Positions 45,605 through 53,505 of a stretch of 64,000 nucleotides of DNA are shown piece by piece. The position numbers and the translations under genes are program-made. The stretch is from an uncultured Kordia sp. GTDB lineage: Bacteria; Bacteroidota; Bacteroidia; Flavobacteriales; Flavobacteriaceae. The DNA is taken from contig NZ_CANLEA010000010.1 in NCBI RefSeq assembly GCF_947489565.1, forward strand, positions 1-64,000. The letters are read 5' to 3'. The notes beneath the pieces were generated by a model. That model saw nothing but the letters and a program-made list of their open reading frames with translations, made no database searches and was not told the DNA's origin. How positions within the stretch are numbered: position 1 is the stretch's first letter; every line of letters starts with the position of its first letter.

Positions 45605-46894
45605 ATGCCAGATACAACCAATAATCCCAACCGAAGAACTTGGCTAGAAGTCCCTGACAATAGTGATTTTCCAGTTCAAAATATACCATTTGGAGTTTTT
45701 CTTACTAGAGATGACGTGATTACGATCGGAACCCGAATTGGTGACTATGCCATTGATTTAGGCGCTTTGCACCAATTAGGATACTTTGATGGAATTCCAT
45801 TAACAGACGATATTTTTCTTCAGGATAGTTTAAATGATTTTATCTCTGACGGAAAGAAAACATGGCGTTTGGTACGTAATCGCATTGGAGACATTTTTGA
45901 TGCTGATAATGCCAGTTTACGTGACAATGCTGAACATAGAAATACCATTATTTTTACTTTAGATGAAATAGAAATGCAATTGCCTGTGCAAATTGGTGAT
46001 TATACAGATTTTTACTCTAGTATTGAACACGCTACCAACGTTGGTGTCATGTTTAGAGGAAAAGAAAACGCATTGATGCCAAACTGGCTTCATGTCCCAG
46101 TTGGATACCATGGAAGAAGTTCTTCTATTATTCCTTCAGGAATTCCAATTCACCGTCCACAAGGGCAAACTTTGCCAGCTGGAGCAGATGCGCCTATATT
46201 TGGTCCTTCAAAACGTGTTGACTTTGAATTAGAAATGGCGTTTATCACTACAGATGCCAATCATTTAGGAGAACCAATTCCTATTGATGAAGCAGAAGAT
46301 TATATTTTTGGAGTCGTATTATTCAATGATTGGAGTGCGCGCGATATTCAAAAGTGGGAATATGTGCCATTAGGCCCTTTCTTAGGAAAAAGTTTTGCTT
46401 CTTCAATTTCTGCTTGGATTGTAACGATGGATGCTTTAGAACCATTTAGAGTTGAAACACCAAAGCCGTTAAAACCACAATTAGAGTATTTACAATACAC
46501 GGGAAAGAAAAGCTATGATGTACATTTAGAAGTTGGAATTACGCCAGAGAATGGTGAAGAAACGATTGTTTCGCGTTCTAACTTTAAATATATGTATTGG
46601 AATATGGCGCAGCAACTAACGCACCACACCGTAAATGGTTGTCCTGTAAATTCTGGTGATATGATGGGAAGTGGAACACTTTCTGGAAAAACGCCTGATT
46701 CGTACGGTTCTATGTTAGAATTATCTTGGGCAGGAAAAAATCCTGTGAAATTAAATGATGGTTCTGAACGTACATTTATCAATGATGGTGACACGGTAAC
46801 GATGCGCGGACATTGTAAAAATGAGCATGTGCGTATTGGTTTTGGAGAAGTGACTTCAAAATTATTGCCTGTTTTTGAACCGAAGAAGAAATAA
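45605..46894 (+). CDS. fahA: Fumarylacetoacetase
   Basis: 429 residues, matching FAH of tyrosine degradation. An N-terminal SH3-like domain (about 25-120, DFPVQNIPFGVF) precedes the FAH metal-binding fold with YTDFYSSIEHATNVG, PVGYHGRSSSI and FELEMAFI, and NGCPVNSGDMMGSGTLSGKT in the active-site region. It cleaves fumarylacetoacetate to fumarate and acetoacetate. A hairpin terminator follows the stop; no other tyrosine catabolic genes are in view. Confidence 0.97.
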   Translation: MPDTTNNPNRRTWLEVPDNSDFPVQNIPFGVFLTRDDVITIGTRIGDYAIDLGALHQLGYFDGIPLTDDIFLQDSLNDFISDGKKTWRLVRNRIGDIFDADNASLRDNAEHRNTIIFTLDEIEMQLPVQIGDYTDFYSSIEHATNVGVMFRGKENALMPNWLHVPVGYHGRSSSIIPSGIPIHRPQGQTLPAGADAPIFGPSKRVDFELEMAFITTDANHLGEPIPIDEAEDYIFGVVLFNDWSARDIQKWEYVPLGPFLGKSFASSISAWIVTMDALEPFRVETPKPLKPQLEYLQYTGKKSYDVHLEVGITPENGEETIVSRSNFKYMYWNMAQQLTHHTVNGCPVNSGDMMGSGTLSGKTPDSYGSMLELSWAGKNPVKLNDGSERTFINDGDTVTMRGHCKNEHVRIGFGEVTSKLLPVFEPKKK

Positions 46895-46916
46895 TTCTTT
46901 TAACACAATATTATTT

Positions 46917-46950
46917 TTAAAAGACCAGACTAAATGTCTGGTCTTTTTGA
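46917..46950 (+). terminator. Hairpin terminator
   Basis: AAAAGACCAGAC and GTCTGGTCTTTTT form a 10-11 bp stem with T-run, closing the fumarylacetoacetase gene. Confidence 0.85.
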
Positions 46951-47083
46951 TTTTACACCTTTTCAACTACAACCTTTAATTCGATAATTACGGGCGTTAG
47001 TATCCGTAAACACTGTAGTTTTTAAATTTTATCTATGTAAAATTGTGCATTCAAAAACATAAAAATATTTAATACGCATCGAC

Positions 47084-48025
47084 ATGAAAAAACAAATATT
47101 GTTTGCATTATTTACACTATTCATAGTTTCTACAAGTGTAGCTCAAATGGGCATGAAAAAAAAGATGAAACAAGCTAAATTATTAAAAGAGAAAATCCTA
47201 TTAGTTCCTGTAGAAGATTCTGATTTTGGACAACGATTAAAAACCGCTGTACAAGAAAATTGGACATTTAATAAAGAGATCAAGTTTGTTACTAAAGAAG
47301 AACTAAAAGTGTTTAGGAAAAATAAAAAAGAACGTGATGCATATGCTTACTTAGATTATACTTCATCTCCAAAAATTGGAATGTATCCGGGAAATGTTAT
47401 TAAAGTAAGTTTTTTAGGAGAAGCAAGTCCTATATATTATACAGCCGTTTCTACTGAATATGCCAGAAATATATTTGGAAAGAATGCTTCAAAAGTAGTA
47501 GCTACAAATAAAAAAAAGGATTTTACAAAAGCTGATTTATTATTTGCCGTAAAACAATTGCAATTAAACATTGATTCTTTTACTAAGTATAAAAAAATGA
47601 AACGAAAAGAAATAATGAAAGCATACAAAGAACAGTTAAAAGGAGTATCTGTTTTAAAAAATAAAACACTTTTAATTGATGCAAATACTTTTACAAAAAA
47701 AGCCTTGAAGAAGTTCGAATCAATGTATAAATATGAGTATGAAATCGTAAGCAAAGAAGTAATTGACGATGCTATCATAAATAGTTATGAAGATAAAGCA
47801 TATATAAAAGGAATTGCACAAATACAACCACCCATGCGAAAAAGTAAAAGTATACTTTCTGACGATGGTACGTTATCAATGATCTCATATAGTGTTTATG
47901 ATTCTGCAACTAATGAAGTTATTTATGTTTTTGTTCCATCAAATGGTATCAGTATCTCAATAAATCGTGTAAAAAAGAAAATTACATTCAAAGATTTGAA
48001 ACAATTCATAAAGCTAATCGATTAA
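47084..48025 (+). CDS. Secreted hypothetical protein, 313 aa
   Basis: Signal peptide about 1-20 (FIVSTSVAQ). Basic mature protein with Lys-rich helices (MGMKKKMKQAKLLKEKI) and two similar stretches, ILLVPVEDSDFGQRLK and TLLIDANTFTKKALKKF, which may be an internal duplication. No named domain is recognised. Single gene: a perfect 30-nt palindrome terminator follows, beyond which lies the precursor peptide gene on the other strand. Confidence 0.75.
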   Translation: MKKQILFALFTLFIVSTSVAQMGMKKKMKQAKLLKEKILLVPVEDSDFGQRLKTAVQENWTFNKEIKFVTKEELKVFRKNKKERDAYAYLDYTSSPKIGMYPGNVIKVSFLGEASPIYYTAVSTEYARNIFGKNASKVVATNKKKDFTKADLLFAVKQLQLNIDSFTKYKKMKRKEIMKAYKEQLKGVSVLKNKTLLIDANTFTKKALKKFESMYKYEYEIVSKEVIDDAIINSYEDKAYIKGIAQIQPPMRKSKSILSDDGTLSMISYSVYDSATNEVIYVFVPSNGISISINRVKKKITFKDLKQFIKLID

Positions 48026-48053
48026 AAATTTGTAGATATTATATACCTAAAAA

Positions 48054-48083
48054 ATAAGATCGTCTACTAGTAGACGATCTTAT
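48054..48083. terminator. Perfect 30-nt palindrome, bidirectional terminator
   Basis: ATAAGATCGTCTACT is followed directly by its exact complement AGTAGACGATCTTAT. It sits between convergent genes (secreted protein on plus, precursor peptide on minus). A-rich and T-containing flanks suit both directions. Confidence 0.7.
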
Positions 48084-48096
48084 CAATCAATGCGTA

Positions 48097-48276
48097 TTAA
48101 TAAGCACAAAATGCGCTCATAGAACAATTTAACGGATTGATAGTCGCACACGCTGCACGTATAACCGAAGTCGAAACGGTTGATCCACCTAATACTGATG
48201 TAACTTCTTTATTAGACAATTCAGCGACAACTGACTTCTTTAATTCTAACATATTTGATTTTCTATTTTTTTTCAT
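48097..48276 (-). CDS. Small GG-leader Cys/Ser/Thr-rich precursor peptide (lanthipeptide-like)
   Basis: 59 codons. MKKNRKSNMLELKKSVVAEL leads a leader ending in SVLGG (residues 27-31). The core STVSTSVIRAAC begins a 28-residue segment with three Cys and seven Ser/Thr, as expected for thioether-forming peptides; NCBI-style annotation calls such proteins class I lanthipeptide. The leader has the LKK-x3-A-L-S-x2-E pattern of Bacteroidetes precursor families. The gene is preceded (48302-48327) by a 26-nt element also found before the peptide gene at 53024-53224. No LanB, LanC or exporter is near. Modification is inference. Confidence 0.75.
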   Translation of the reverse strand: MKKNRKSNMLELKKSVVAELSNKEVTSVLGGSTVSTSVIRAACATINPLNCSMSAFCAY

Positions 48277-48301
48277 AATGATAAAAGATTAAAATAATTT
48301 T

Positions 48302-48327
48302 CCTACTCTATTAGCTTTTCGGATTCC
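48302..48327 (-). promoter_or_regulatory. Conserved upstream element of precursor peptide gene (copy 1)
   Basis: CCTACTCTATTAGCTTTTCGGATTCC on the plus strand, 26 nt before the peptide ATG, with a GGCCGTT box further upstream (48348-48354). It matches 53245-53270 with three differences in 26. Confidence 0.5.
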
Positions 48328-48466
48328 GCTATAAAAAGAATGTTTTTGGCCGTTAACAATTCTTTTCAAAGGAAATTAAAAGTGTAAGAAATGACACGTG
48401 AGCCGACAAGGATTGACAAATTTTGAATCCTCCCGATTATGATTGACAAAGCGTTATAAGCGTAGA

Positions 48467-49618
48467 CTAAGAGTCTTTGGAAAACTTTTGTAGATATGCC
48501 GTTGGAGACATGCCCGTTTTCTTTTTGAAAGTTGTATAAAATGAAGAACGATTGTTAAATCCTGTTGCATCAATAATTTCATTAATATTCATTGTATTCG
48601 TACTATCAGACATTAAGTTGATGGCTTCGTTAATACGATAGTTATTTACAAATTCGAAGAAATTTGATTGAAAATACTCATTTATTATTTGTGAAGTATG
48701 ATGTCTGGAAAGATTTAATAAATCTGCCAGTTTGTTTAGTGTGAGTGTATGATCTAAATATACTTTTTCTGTGACCATTAAATCTTCTAACTGCTGCTTC
48801 ATCTCCAGTGCAAAAGATTCTAGCATTCCATTTTTACGATATTTTATGTACGGAATGATTTTTTTTCCTGAAAAAATATCGGGTTGCATAAAGCTAAAAT
48901 ACGAAACAACACCTATAAATAAGACGATACAATAGCCAATAATATAATCGCCTGTAATGGTCATTAATCTAAAATAATTCAACACAAAATATAAGGTAAA
49001 GGCAAACACATACGCAGCAAAACAGACTAATAAACTTGCGATCCAAAGCTTCTTTTGAGTCGAAGGTGTTTCTTCCTTGTATTTGTAATATTCTCTAGAT
49101 ATCAATCCGATATAAAAAAACATGATGAAAATAACGATGATAATCACATACTCTCTATACAACTTAATCAGAGTAATATCGTGAGAAAACACGGTAGTTC
49201 TTAAAGCTCGAATTTTTTCTGAAGCTGGCAATACATAAAAATTTCCATAAACTACTAAAACAGACACTAATGGAATTGCATGCAAACTATCTTTTAGCGT
49301 TAATTTCTTTTGATACAACACACGACGAATGTATAAGTACAATAAGGAACCATAGGAAATCCAAGGAATCAAATTGGTAAATATAAAATGCGGATGGTAT
49401 ACGCCGCCATTTGTAGCCCAATAAGAACAATTGTAAAGTAAATTGTATGAAAATAAAAGTATAAATACGCCAAAAAGTCTATTGGCAACTTTATCGCCTT
49501 TCCGCTTTAGAAAAAATAAAATTCCTAACATGAACGCTTGAAAAGAGAATGCAAAAAAAAGCAGAATCCATATGTCTATTTGAGGTGTGATCACGATAAA
49601 GTATTTTTCATAAAACAA
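48467..49618 (-). CDS. Membrane-bound AraC family regulator (7TM-HTH)
   Basis: 383 residues. About seven membrane helices in residues 12-245 are followed by an AraC helix-turn-helix domain (about 290-380) with LNLSRHHTSQIINEYF and ATGFNNRSSFYTTFKKKTGMSP. This one-component class is common in Flavobacteriia. It is a paralogue of the gene at 54884-55999: the first helix (AFMLGILFFLKRKGD) and the HTH are almost the same. Signal and targets unknown; precursor peptide genes flank it. Confidence 0.9.
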   Translation of the reverse strand: MFYEKYFIVITPQIDIWILLFFAFSFQAFMLGILFFLKRKGDKVANRLFGVFILLFSYNLLYNCSYWATNGGVYHPHFIFTNLIPWISYGSLLYLYIRRVLYQKKLTLKDSLHAIPLVSVLVVYGNFYVLPASEKIRALRTTVFSHDITLIKLYREYVIIIVIFIMFFYIGLISREYYKYKEETPSTQKKLWIASLLVCFAAYVFAFTLYFVLNYFRLMTITGDYIIGYCIVLFIGVVSYFSFMQPDIFSGKKIIPYIKYRKNGMLESFALEMKQQLEDLMVTEKVYLDHTLTLNKLADLLNLSRHHTSQIINEYFQSNFFEFVNNYRINEAINLMSDSTNTMNINEIIDATGFNNRSSFYTTFKKKTGMSPTAYLQKFSKDS

Positions 49619-49798
49619 CTACATTAGTAAGTTAGCCAAAAAAGTAATTCAATGCTATTTGTAAGAAAAGAAATTAATATGAATTTTATTTAAAAGCTTG
49701 AAACTGTCTAAAAATGCAGCTTATTTTTTGTTTTTAGTTATTTAGAAATCAAATTGAAATTCATTGCCAAGCTCTTCATTTGAAAAAATATAGATGCA

Positions 49799-49838
49799 TA
49801 AAAAAATCGTCTGTAAATTTTACTTTATAGACGACTCT
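49799..49838 (-). terminator. Hairpin terminator of PL7 gene
   Basis: TCGTCTGTAAA and TTTATAGACGA pair over 11 positions (one G-T). Reading on minus, a T-run follows. Confidence 0.75.
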
Positions 49839-49860
49839 TTATGTAAGAACTAAGTTTTGA

Positions 49861-51171
49861 TTAGTGTGTAATGCTTAAATTTTTAATTCGAACAATTCCG
49901 TTAGAACCTGTAAAACTTGCACCTTGAACCGATTGCAAATAGTTTCCAACTTTAAAATAATTACCCGAAGTATTTGTTCCGATAGCTTGTGAAAAGATTT
50001 CGTTATTGCCATCAAAAAGTTTTACAACACCATTATTATAGCTAATTTTAAATGTATAATTCGTATTTAATTGATAACCATTATCAATAATCAAGCTGCT
50101 TCCTTGTACATCTTCGGTTATATAACCACTAATTTTCAATCGTACACCTCCAGAAGTTTGATTTTCGTCTCCTAAGAATTGTACTCGAATCACATCATCT
50201 ACAGTATTGGAAGGTCCGTGAATTTGGGCAAAACATAAAATTCCACCATTATTATCGGCATCTTGCGGCAATCGATCTACTCTAACTGTAAACGTCATGG
50301 TATTATTCCCAGAACCGCCATTCCAACTAGCAAGATTTCCATTGCTCATTTCTCTTAATTCCACTCTCGGATTTCCAGAATTTGCCGATCCGCCTAAACC
50401 TCTATAGCATTTAAAATACGTCCATTCGCCATCCGTATAAAAATAATTTGGATCGTTATACGTAGCAAAAGTTTCTCCTGTAGAAGCCAATACATTATCT
50501 CTGTAGGTTGCATTTGATCCTGGACTTCCTGTAAAACCATTCAGTTTCCAGTTATTCGATGTCAATCCTAAAACATCACCTGGAGAATCTCCATTTCCAG
50601 TCCCTGGATCTGTACCGCCACTTCCAAAAATTTCTGCTTCTGTAAGACTATTCCAAGAGCTTGAAGAATTTCCAAAACAAGAAATACGCACATAACGAAC
50701 ATTTACTGCATTAAAACTATAGGTTTCCAAGCTATTCGTGTTTCCACTACTTCCACTGCTCTTTCGATCTACGACCGTTTGTAAATTAGATGTACTGGTT
50801 CCTACTCGAATCTTAAAATAGGCTTTTCTTTGATTTCCCTTATACCAAGCCAATTTTACAGAAGAAACTGATTTCACAGATCCTAAATCGTAGGTAATAT
50901 ACTTTCCGTTATAGCCATTGGAAGACCATCTTGTTCCTAAGTTTCCGTCTAATGTATTCTGTGGAACATTTCCATCATCACCATTGGCAGAAACACTGTT
51001 GGGTATAATTTGACCATTTTTTGCGAGTATAGGAATTTTCCCGTTTTCAATAGCTGCATCTTCGTCTAGCATTATTACTTCATCTTTGGAGCAAGAAGCA
51101 CATAGCAAAAAGCATAATAATAGCATGCATTTAATAGTGTTGTAAAATGAATTCATAAAAAATTGTTTCAT
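49861..51171 (-). CDS. PL7 alginate lyase with F5/8 type C carbohydrate-binding domain
   Basis: 436 residues. The lipobox CASC (Cys27) precedes a F5/8 type C (CBM32-like) domain (about 55-185), a Gly-rich linker and a PL7 alginate lyase fold (about 200-436). The PL7 signature triad is visible: RVELRE (RxELRE), FAQIHG (QIH) and YFKVGNYLQ (YFKAGxYxQ). The enzyme depolymerises alginate by beta-elimination at the cell surface. It is alone here: no SusCD-like pair is adjacent. A GGTAAACCA palindrome lies 30-70 bp upstream and may be its operator. Confidence 0.93.
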   Translation of the reverse strand: MKQFFMNSFYNTIKCMLLLCFLLCASCSKDEVIMLDEDAAIENGKIPILAKNGQIIPNSVSANGDDGNVPQNTLDGNLGTRWSSNGYNGKYITYDLGSVKSVSSVKLAWYKGNQRKAYFKIRVGTSTSNLQTVVDRKSSGSSGNTNSLETYSFNAVNVRYVRISCFGNSSSSWNSLTEAEIFGSGGTDPGTGNGDSPGDVLGLTSNNWKLNGFTGSPGSNATYRDNVLASTGETFATYNDPNYFYTDGEWTYFKCYRGLGGSANSGNPRVELREMSNGNLASWNGGSGNNTMTFTVRVDRLPQDADNNGGILCFAQIHGPSNTVDDVIRVQFLGDENQTSGGVRLKISGYITEDVQGSSLIIDNGYQLNTNYTFKISYNNGVVKLFDGNNEIFSQAIGTNTSGNYFKVGNYLQSVQGASFTGSNGIVRIKNLSITH

Positions 51172-51200
51172 GGTTAAAATTTTTGGTTGATATTATTCTT

Positions 51201-51239
51201 TTGGTAAACCAATCTGGTAAACCAAATTGGTTTACCAAT
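51201..51239. promoter_or_regulatory. TTGGTAAACCAA operator cluster upstream of alginate lyase
   Basis: TTGGTAAACCAA (51201-51212) is followed by a perfect 23-nt palindrome (51215-51237, arms TGGTAAACCAA and TTGGTTTACCA). The three half-sites lie 30-68 bp upstream of the lyase ATG. The symmetric TGGT-N2-ACCA form resembles GntR/FadR-type sites, and a GntR-type repressor (AusR) is known to control alginate genes in Zobellia. The regulator itself is not in the window. Confidence 0.55.
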
Positions 51240-51386
51240 TATACAACAATTTATATACATTGAAAAAATGTAAAACCGTAAAATTGAGAGGGTTTTATAA
51301 TGCAGTTCGTTTTGAGACAATTTATTGCATACAAAATTCTCTTTCTAAGAAAAAAAGAAAGAGTCTAGAATTCGATCAATATGATA

Positions 51387-52136
51387 TTAGACTAAATAAA
51401 TAATAGCAATCGAAAGAAGAAGAATGCCATATACTAGTGTAAAAGCTTTTCCTGAAATTTTACTTCCCATTTTTGCTCCGAAGAAATTCGCAATAAAATA
51501 AGTTCCAAAAAGAATTCCTACCAATTGCCAATCAACAGGACTTTCATAATTATACTTTAAAAATGCACCATAACTCACCGGTGGAATTAAAATGGCTAAG
51601 CTCAACGCACGTGCATATTCTTTTTTTAGTTTAAAAACGCCTATTAAAATTGGCACCATTAATACACCGGCTCCAATTCCAAACATGCCTCCTAAAATTC
51701 CTGTACAAGCTGCCAAAATTCCTATCCAATACACGGAAACATGATCTTTGTGTGCTTCTTTTGCATTTTTTTTCAGGTAAGATTTAAATTGTAACAATGC
51801 AATGAGGATTAACAATACTGCGAAATAATATTTTAAGTCCGTTTCTCCGATATAAAAGGCAAGCTCGGCTCCAAAATATGAAAACACGCAATAGGAAATC
51901 ACGCCTACAGCAATATTGAGCCATTGTTGTTTTACATATCCGTAAAGTGACATTACACCAAGCAAACTCATAGGTCCCAACATCATGGTAAGTACATTAC
52001 CTTGGGCAGCTAATTGTGACATTCCGCAGTATAAAACTAAGAAAGATACTAAAAACGGACCGCCGCCAATTCCAGCAAAACCTCCAATATAACCAATTAC
52101 CAAACCAAGAAGAACATAAATAAGCGGATCACACAT
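51387..52136 (-). CDS. TauE/SafE family sulfite exporter-like permease
   Basis: 249 residues and about eight membrane helices. The duplicated TauE motifs are GYIGGFAGIGGGPFLVSFLVLY at the start and GILGGMFGIGAGVLMVPIL in the second half. The family exports sulfite, sulfoacetate or other organic anions; the true substrate here is unknown. It is transcribed toward the alginate lyase gene with 215 bp between them, so it is probably separate. Confidence 0.93.
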   Translation of the reverse strand: MCDPLIYVLLGLVIGYIGGFAGIGGGPFLVSFLVLYCGMSQLAAQGNVLTMMLGPMSLLGVMSLYGYVKQQWLNIAVGVISYCVFSYFGAELAFYIGETDLKYYFAVLLILIALLQFKSYLKKNAKEAHKDHVSVYWIGILAACTGILGGMFGIGAGVLMVPILIGVFKLKKEYARALSLAILIPPVSYGAFLKYNYESPVDWQLVGILFGTYFIANFFGAKMGSKISGKAFTLVYGILLLSIAIIYLV

Positions 52137-52211
52137 GCAATAAAATTTGGCTGCAATTTACTTTAAAAGTTTAGTTTTTAATACGATCCTGAAAAAAACC
52201 ATTCCAAAAAA

Positions 52212-52239
52212 ATAACTCCAAGCCGAAGCCTGGAGTTAT
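52212..52239. terminator. Hairpin terminator
   Basis: ATAACTCCA (52212-52220) and TGGAGTTAT (52231-52239) flank AGCCGAAGCC. An A-run to the left gives a T-run on the minus strand. It lies after the decayed peptide gene. Confidence 0.7.
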
Positions 52240-52264
52240 CCAACTGTAGTTAAATTAATTAAAA

Positions 52265-52444
52265 TTAATACATGAAATAAGCAATCGTCGTATACTCTGA
52301 GGGATTCATAACAGCATACTATCCTGCCAATACTGAGGTGGAATATGTAGATTCTGATGTATCTGAATCTACTCGCTTCTAAATATTATCGGCTATCGCA
52401 GCTTTCTTAATTTGTGATTATGAGTCTTTGATTTGCTTTTATAA
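52265..52444 (-). pseudogene. Decayed precursor peptide gene, relative of 48097-48276
   Basis: Read on minus to the TAA at 52265, one frame gives an AIADN-stop-KRVDSDTSE leader part and a STYSTSVLAG-stop-YAVMNPSEYTTIAYFMY core. This aligns without gaps over about 45 residues to the intact peptide (VAELSNKEVTSVLGG, then STVSTSVIRAACATINPLNC and on to the end). Two in-frame stops and a frame change near the start kill it, and all three core Cys are changed to Tyr or Phe. No ATG remains. It sits directly downstream of three intact peptide genes on the same strand. Confidence 0.65.
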
Positions 52445-52487
52445 TGCTATGAATTTAAAACTTAACTCTGTTACAACAAACATTTCA

Positions 52488-52730
52488 TTATACTGGACAA
52501 GTGATAATTGTTTCAGTCACACATCTTCTCGGATTAATTGTCTCTTCTCCGCATAATGGTCCGCAAGTATTTGCGCAGGTATTCGCACATGTTGCAGCTA
52601 CTGTTGGTTCTGGGCAACATGAATGTCCATGACATGTATATGTGCCTCCACCTCTAAGCTGACGCTGAATTAAATGTGCTACAGTTGATTTATTTATGTT
52701 TAGCGATGAATTTTTGATTCGTTTTTTCAT
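52488..52730 (-). CDS. GG-leader Cys-rich precursor peptide
   Basis: 80 codons. The leader MKKRIKNSSLNINKSTVAHL ends in LRGGG (residues 25-29). The ~51-residue core has nine Cys, beginning TYTCHGHSCC, with a near-repeat CANTCANTCGPLC, and ends TCPV, as does the next peptide upstream. Leader pattern SLNINKSTVAHL matches L-x-[IL]-x-K-S-x-[VI]-A-x-L of class-I-lanthipeptide-like precursors. It is one of three tandem genes (52488-53224) on minus. Modification enzymes are absent nearby. Confidence 0.8.
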   Translation of the reverse strand: MKKRIKNSSLNINKSTVAHLIQRQLRGGGTYTCHGHSCCPEPTVAATCANTCANTCGPLCGEETINPRRCVTETIITCPV

Positions 52731-52768
52731 AATGTTTCGGTTTTAATGATTTTTAAAAAATTATACTT

Positions 52769-52963
52769 TTATACGGGACACGTACGAAACGTTTCCGTAA
52801 ATGTGCAAGAACGATAGGTAACTAAACAAAGAATTGGAATAAATGTTGGACATAAATGTGGTACCGCTGATCCTCCTTTTATCATATCAACTTTTTTGTC
52901 TGATAAACTTGCAATGTTAGATTTATTAATCTTTAACGTTTTTTCTATCTTTTTTTTCTTCAT
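52769..52963 (-). CDS. GG-leader Cys-rich precursor peptide
   Basis: 64 codons. Leader MKKKKIEKTLKINKSNIASL ... IKGG (residues 28-31); core SAVPHLCPTFIPILC onward with four Cys, ending in TCPV, the same ending as the neighbouring 80-residue peptide. The core is hydrophobic with several Thr, which suits thioether or disulfide cross-links. It lies 38 bp upstream of the 80-codon gene and 60 bp downstream of the 66-codon gene. A CCTACT box about 22 nt before the ATG recalls the conserved upstream element of the peptide loci. Confidence 0.8.
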   Translation of the reverse strand: MKKKKIEKTLKINKSNIASLSDKKVDMIKGGSAVPHLCPTFIPILCLVTYRSCTFTETFRTCPV

Positions 52964-53023
52964 GATGGTTTGTGTTTAATGTTGCCTACTTTTAGTTTTG
53001 GCGTTATTTTTAATTTTTAAGAC

Positions 53024-53224
53024 TTAACAAGTCGTATTTGGACATTGATAACAGTTCGTTTGTAATATGGTAATACAATCTTGTGTTACACAGTCTTCTG
53101 TTTCACAGTTCAATCTGTCTTCAGACTCAATTCCGATAGTTCCTCCTTTTAAATATGAAGTTTCAAAATTTGAAATCACAGACTTATTCAACGATAAACT
53201 TGATTTTAACTCTTGTTTTTTCAT
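53024..53224 (-). CDS. GG-leader Cys-rich precursor peptide
   Basis: 66 codons. Leader MKKQELKSSLSLNKSVISNF ... YLKGG (residues 24-28); core with seven Cys arranged CETEDCVTQDCITILQTNC, then YQCPNTTC. The repeated C-x4-C and C-x3-C spacing with Asp/Glu between is unusual. It is the first of three tandem genes, and the 26-nt conserved element lies 21 nt upstream. Leader style is as in the two following genes, so all are probably handled by the same distant enzymes. Confidence 0.8.
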   Translation of the reverse strand: MKKQELKSSLSLNKSVISNFETSYLKGGTIGIESEDRLNCETEDCVTQDCITILQTNCYQCPNTTC

Positions 53225-53244
53225 GATAAAATATATTAGTAATG

Positions 53245-53270
53245 CCTACTCTAATAGTTTTTCGGCTTCC
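53245..53270 (-). promoter_or_regulatory. Conserved upstream element of precursor peptide gene (copy 2)
   Basis: CCTACTCTAATAGTTTTTCGGCTTCC on plus, 21 nt before the ATG of the 66-codon peptide gene, with GGCCGTT at 53287-53293. 23 of 26 positions match copy 1 at 48302-48327, while the nearby sequence is unrelated. Confidence 0.5.
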
Positions 53271-53505
53271 ACTTTTAGATATAAATGGCCGTTTATTTCT
53301 TTCATAAAGTAAATCAGAAAAGTCTGTAAAAACATCCTAACCGATAAAGGTTGACAAAATTAGATTTGAGCTTTTTTTGGAACTCTTTGTAGTTGTTTTA
53401 TAGCGCGGGTTTTAAAAGTTAAATCATGGTTTTTTAAAAAATCAATGTATTTTTGTGAGTTTGGTATTCATATTGTATACACCTATAAAACCTAACAAAT
53501 AGCGT

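Noticed and set aside
52488-53224. Metallothionein-like interpretation of Cys-rich peptides
   Set aside because: The GG leader and class-I-lanthipeptide-like N-terminus point to secreted precursors; metal binding by the cores is not excluded.
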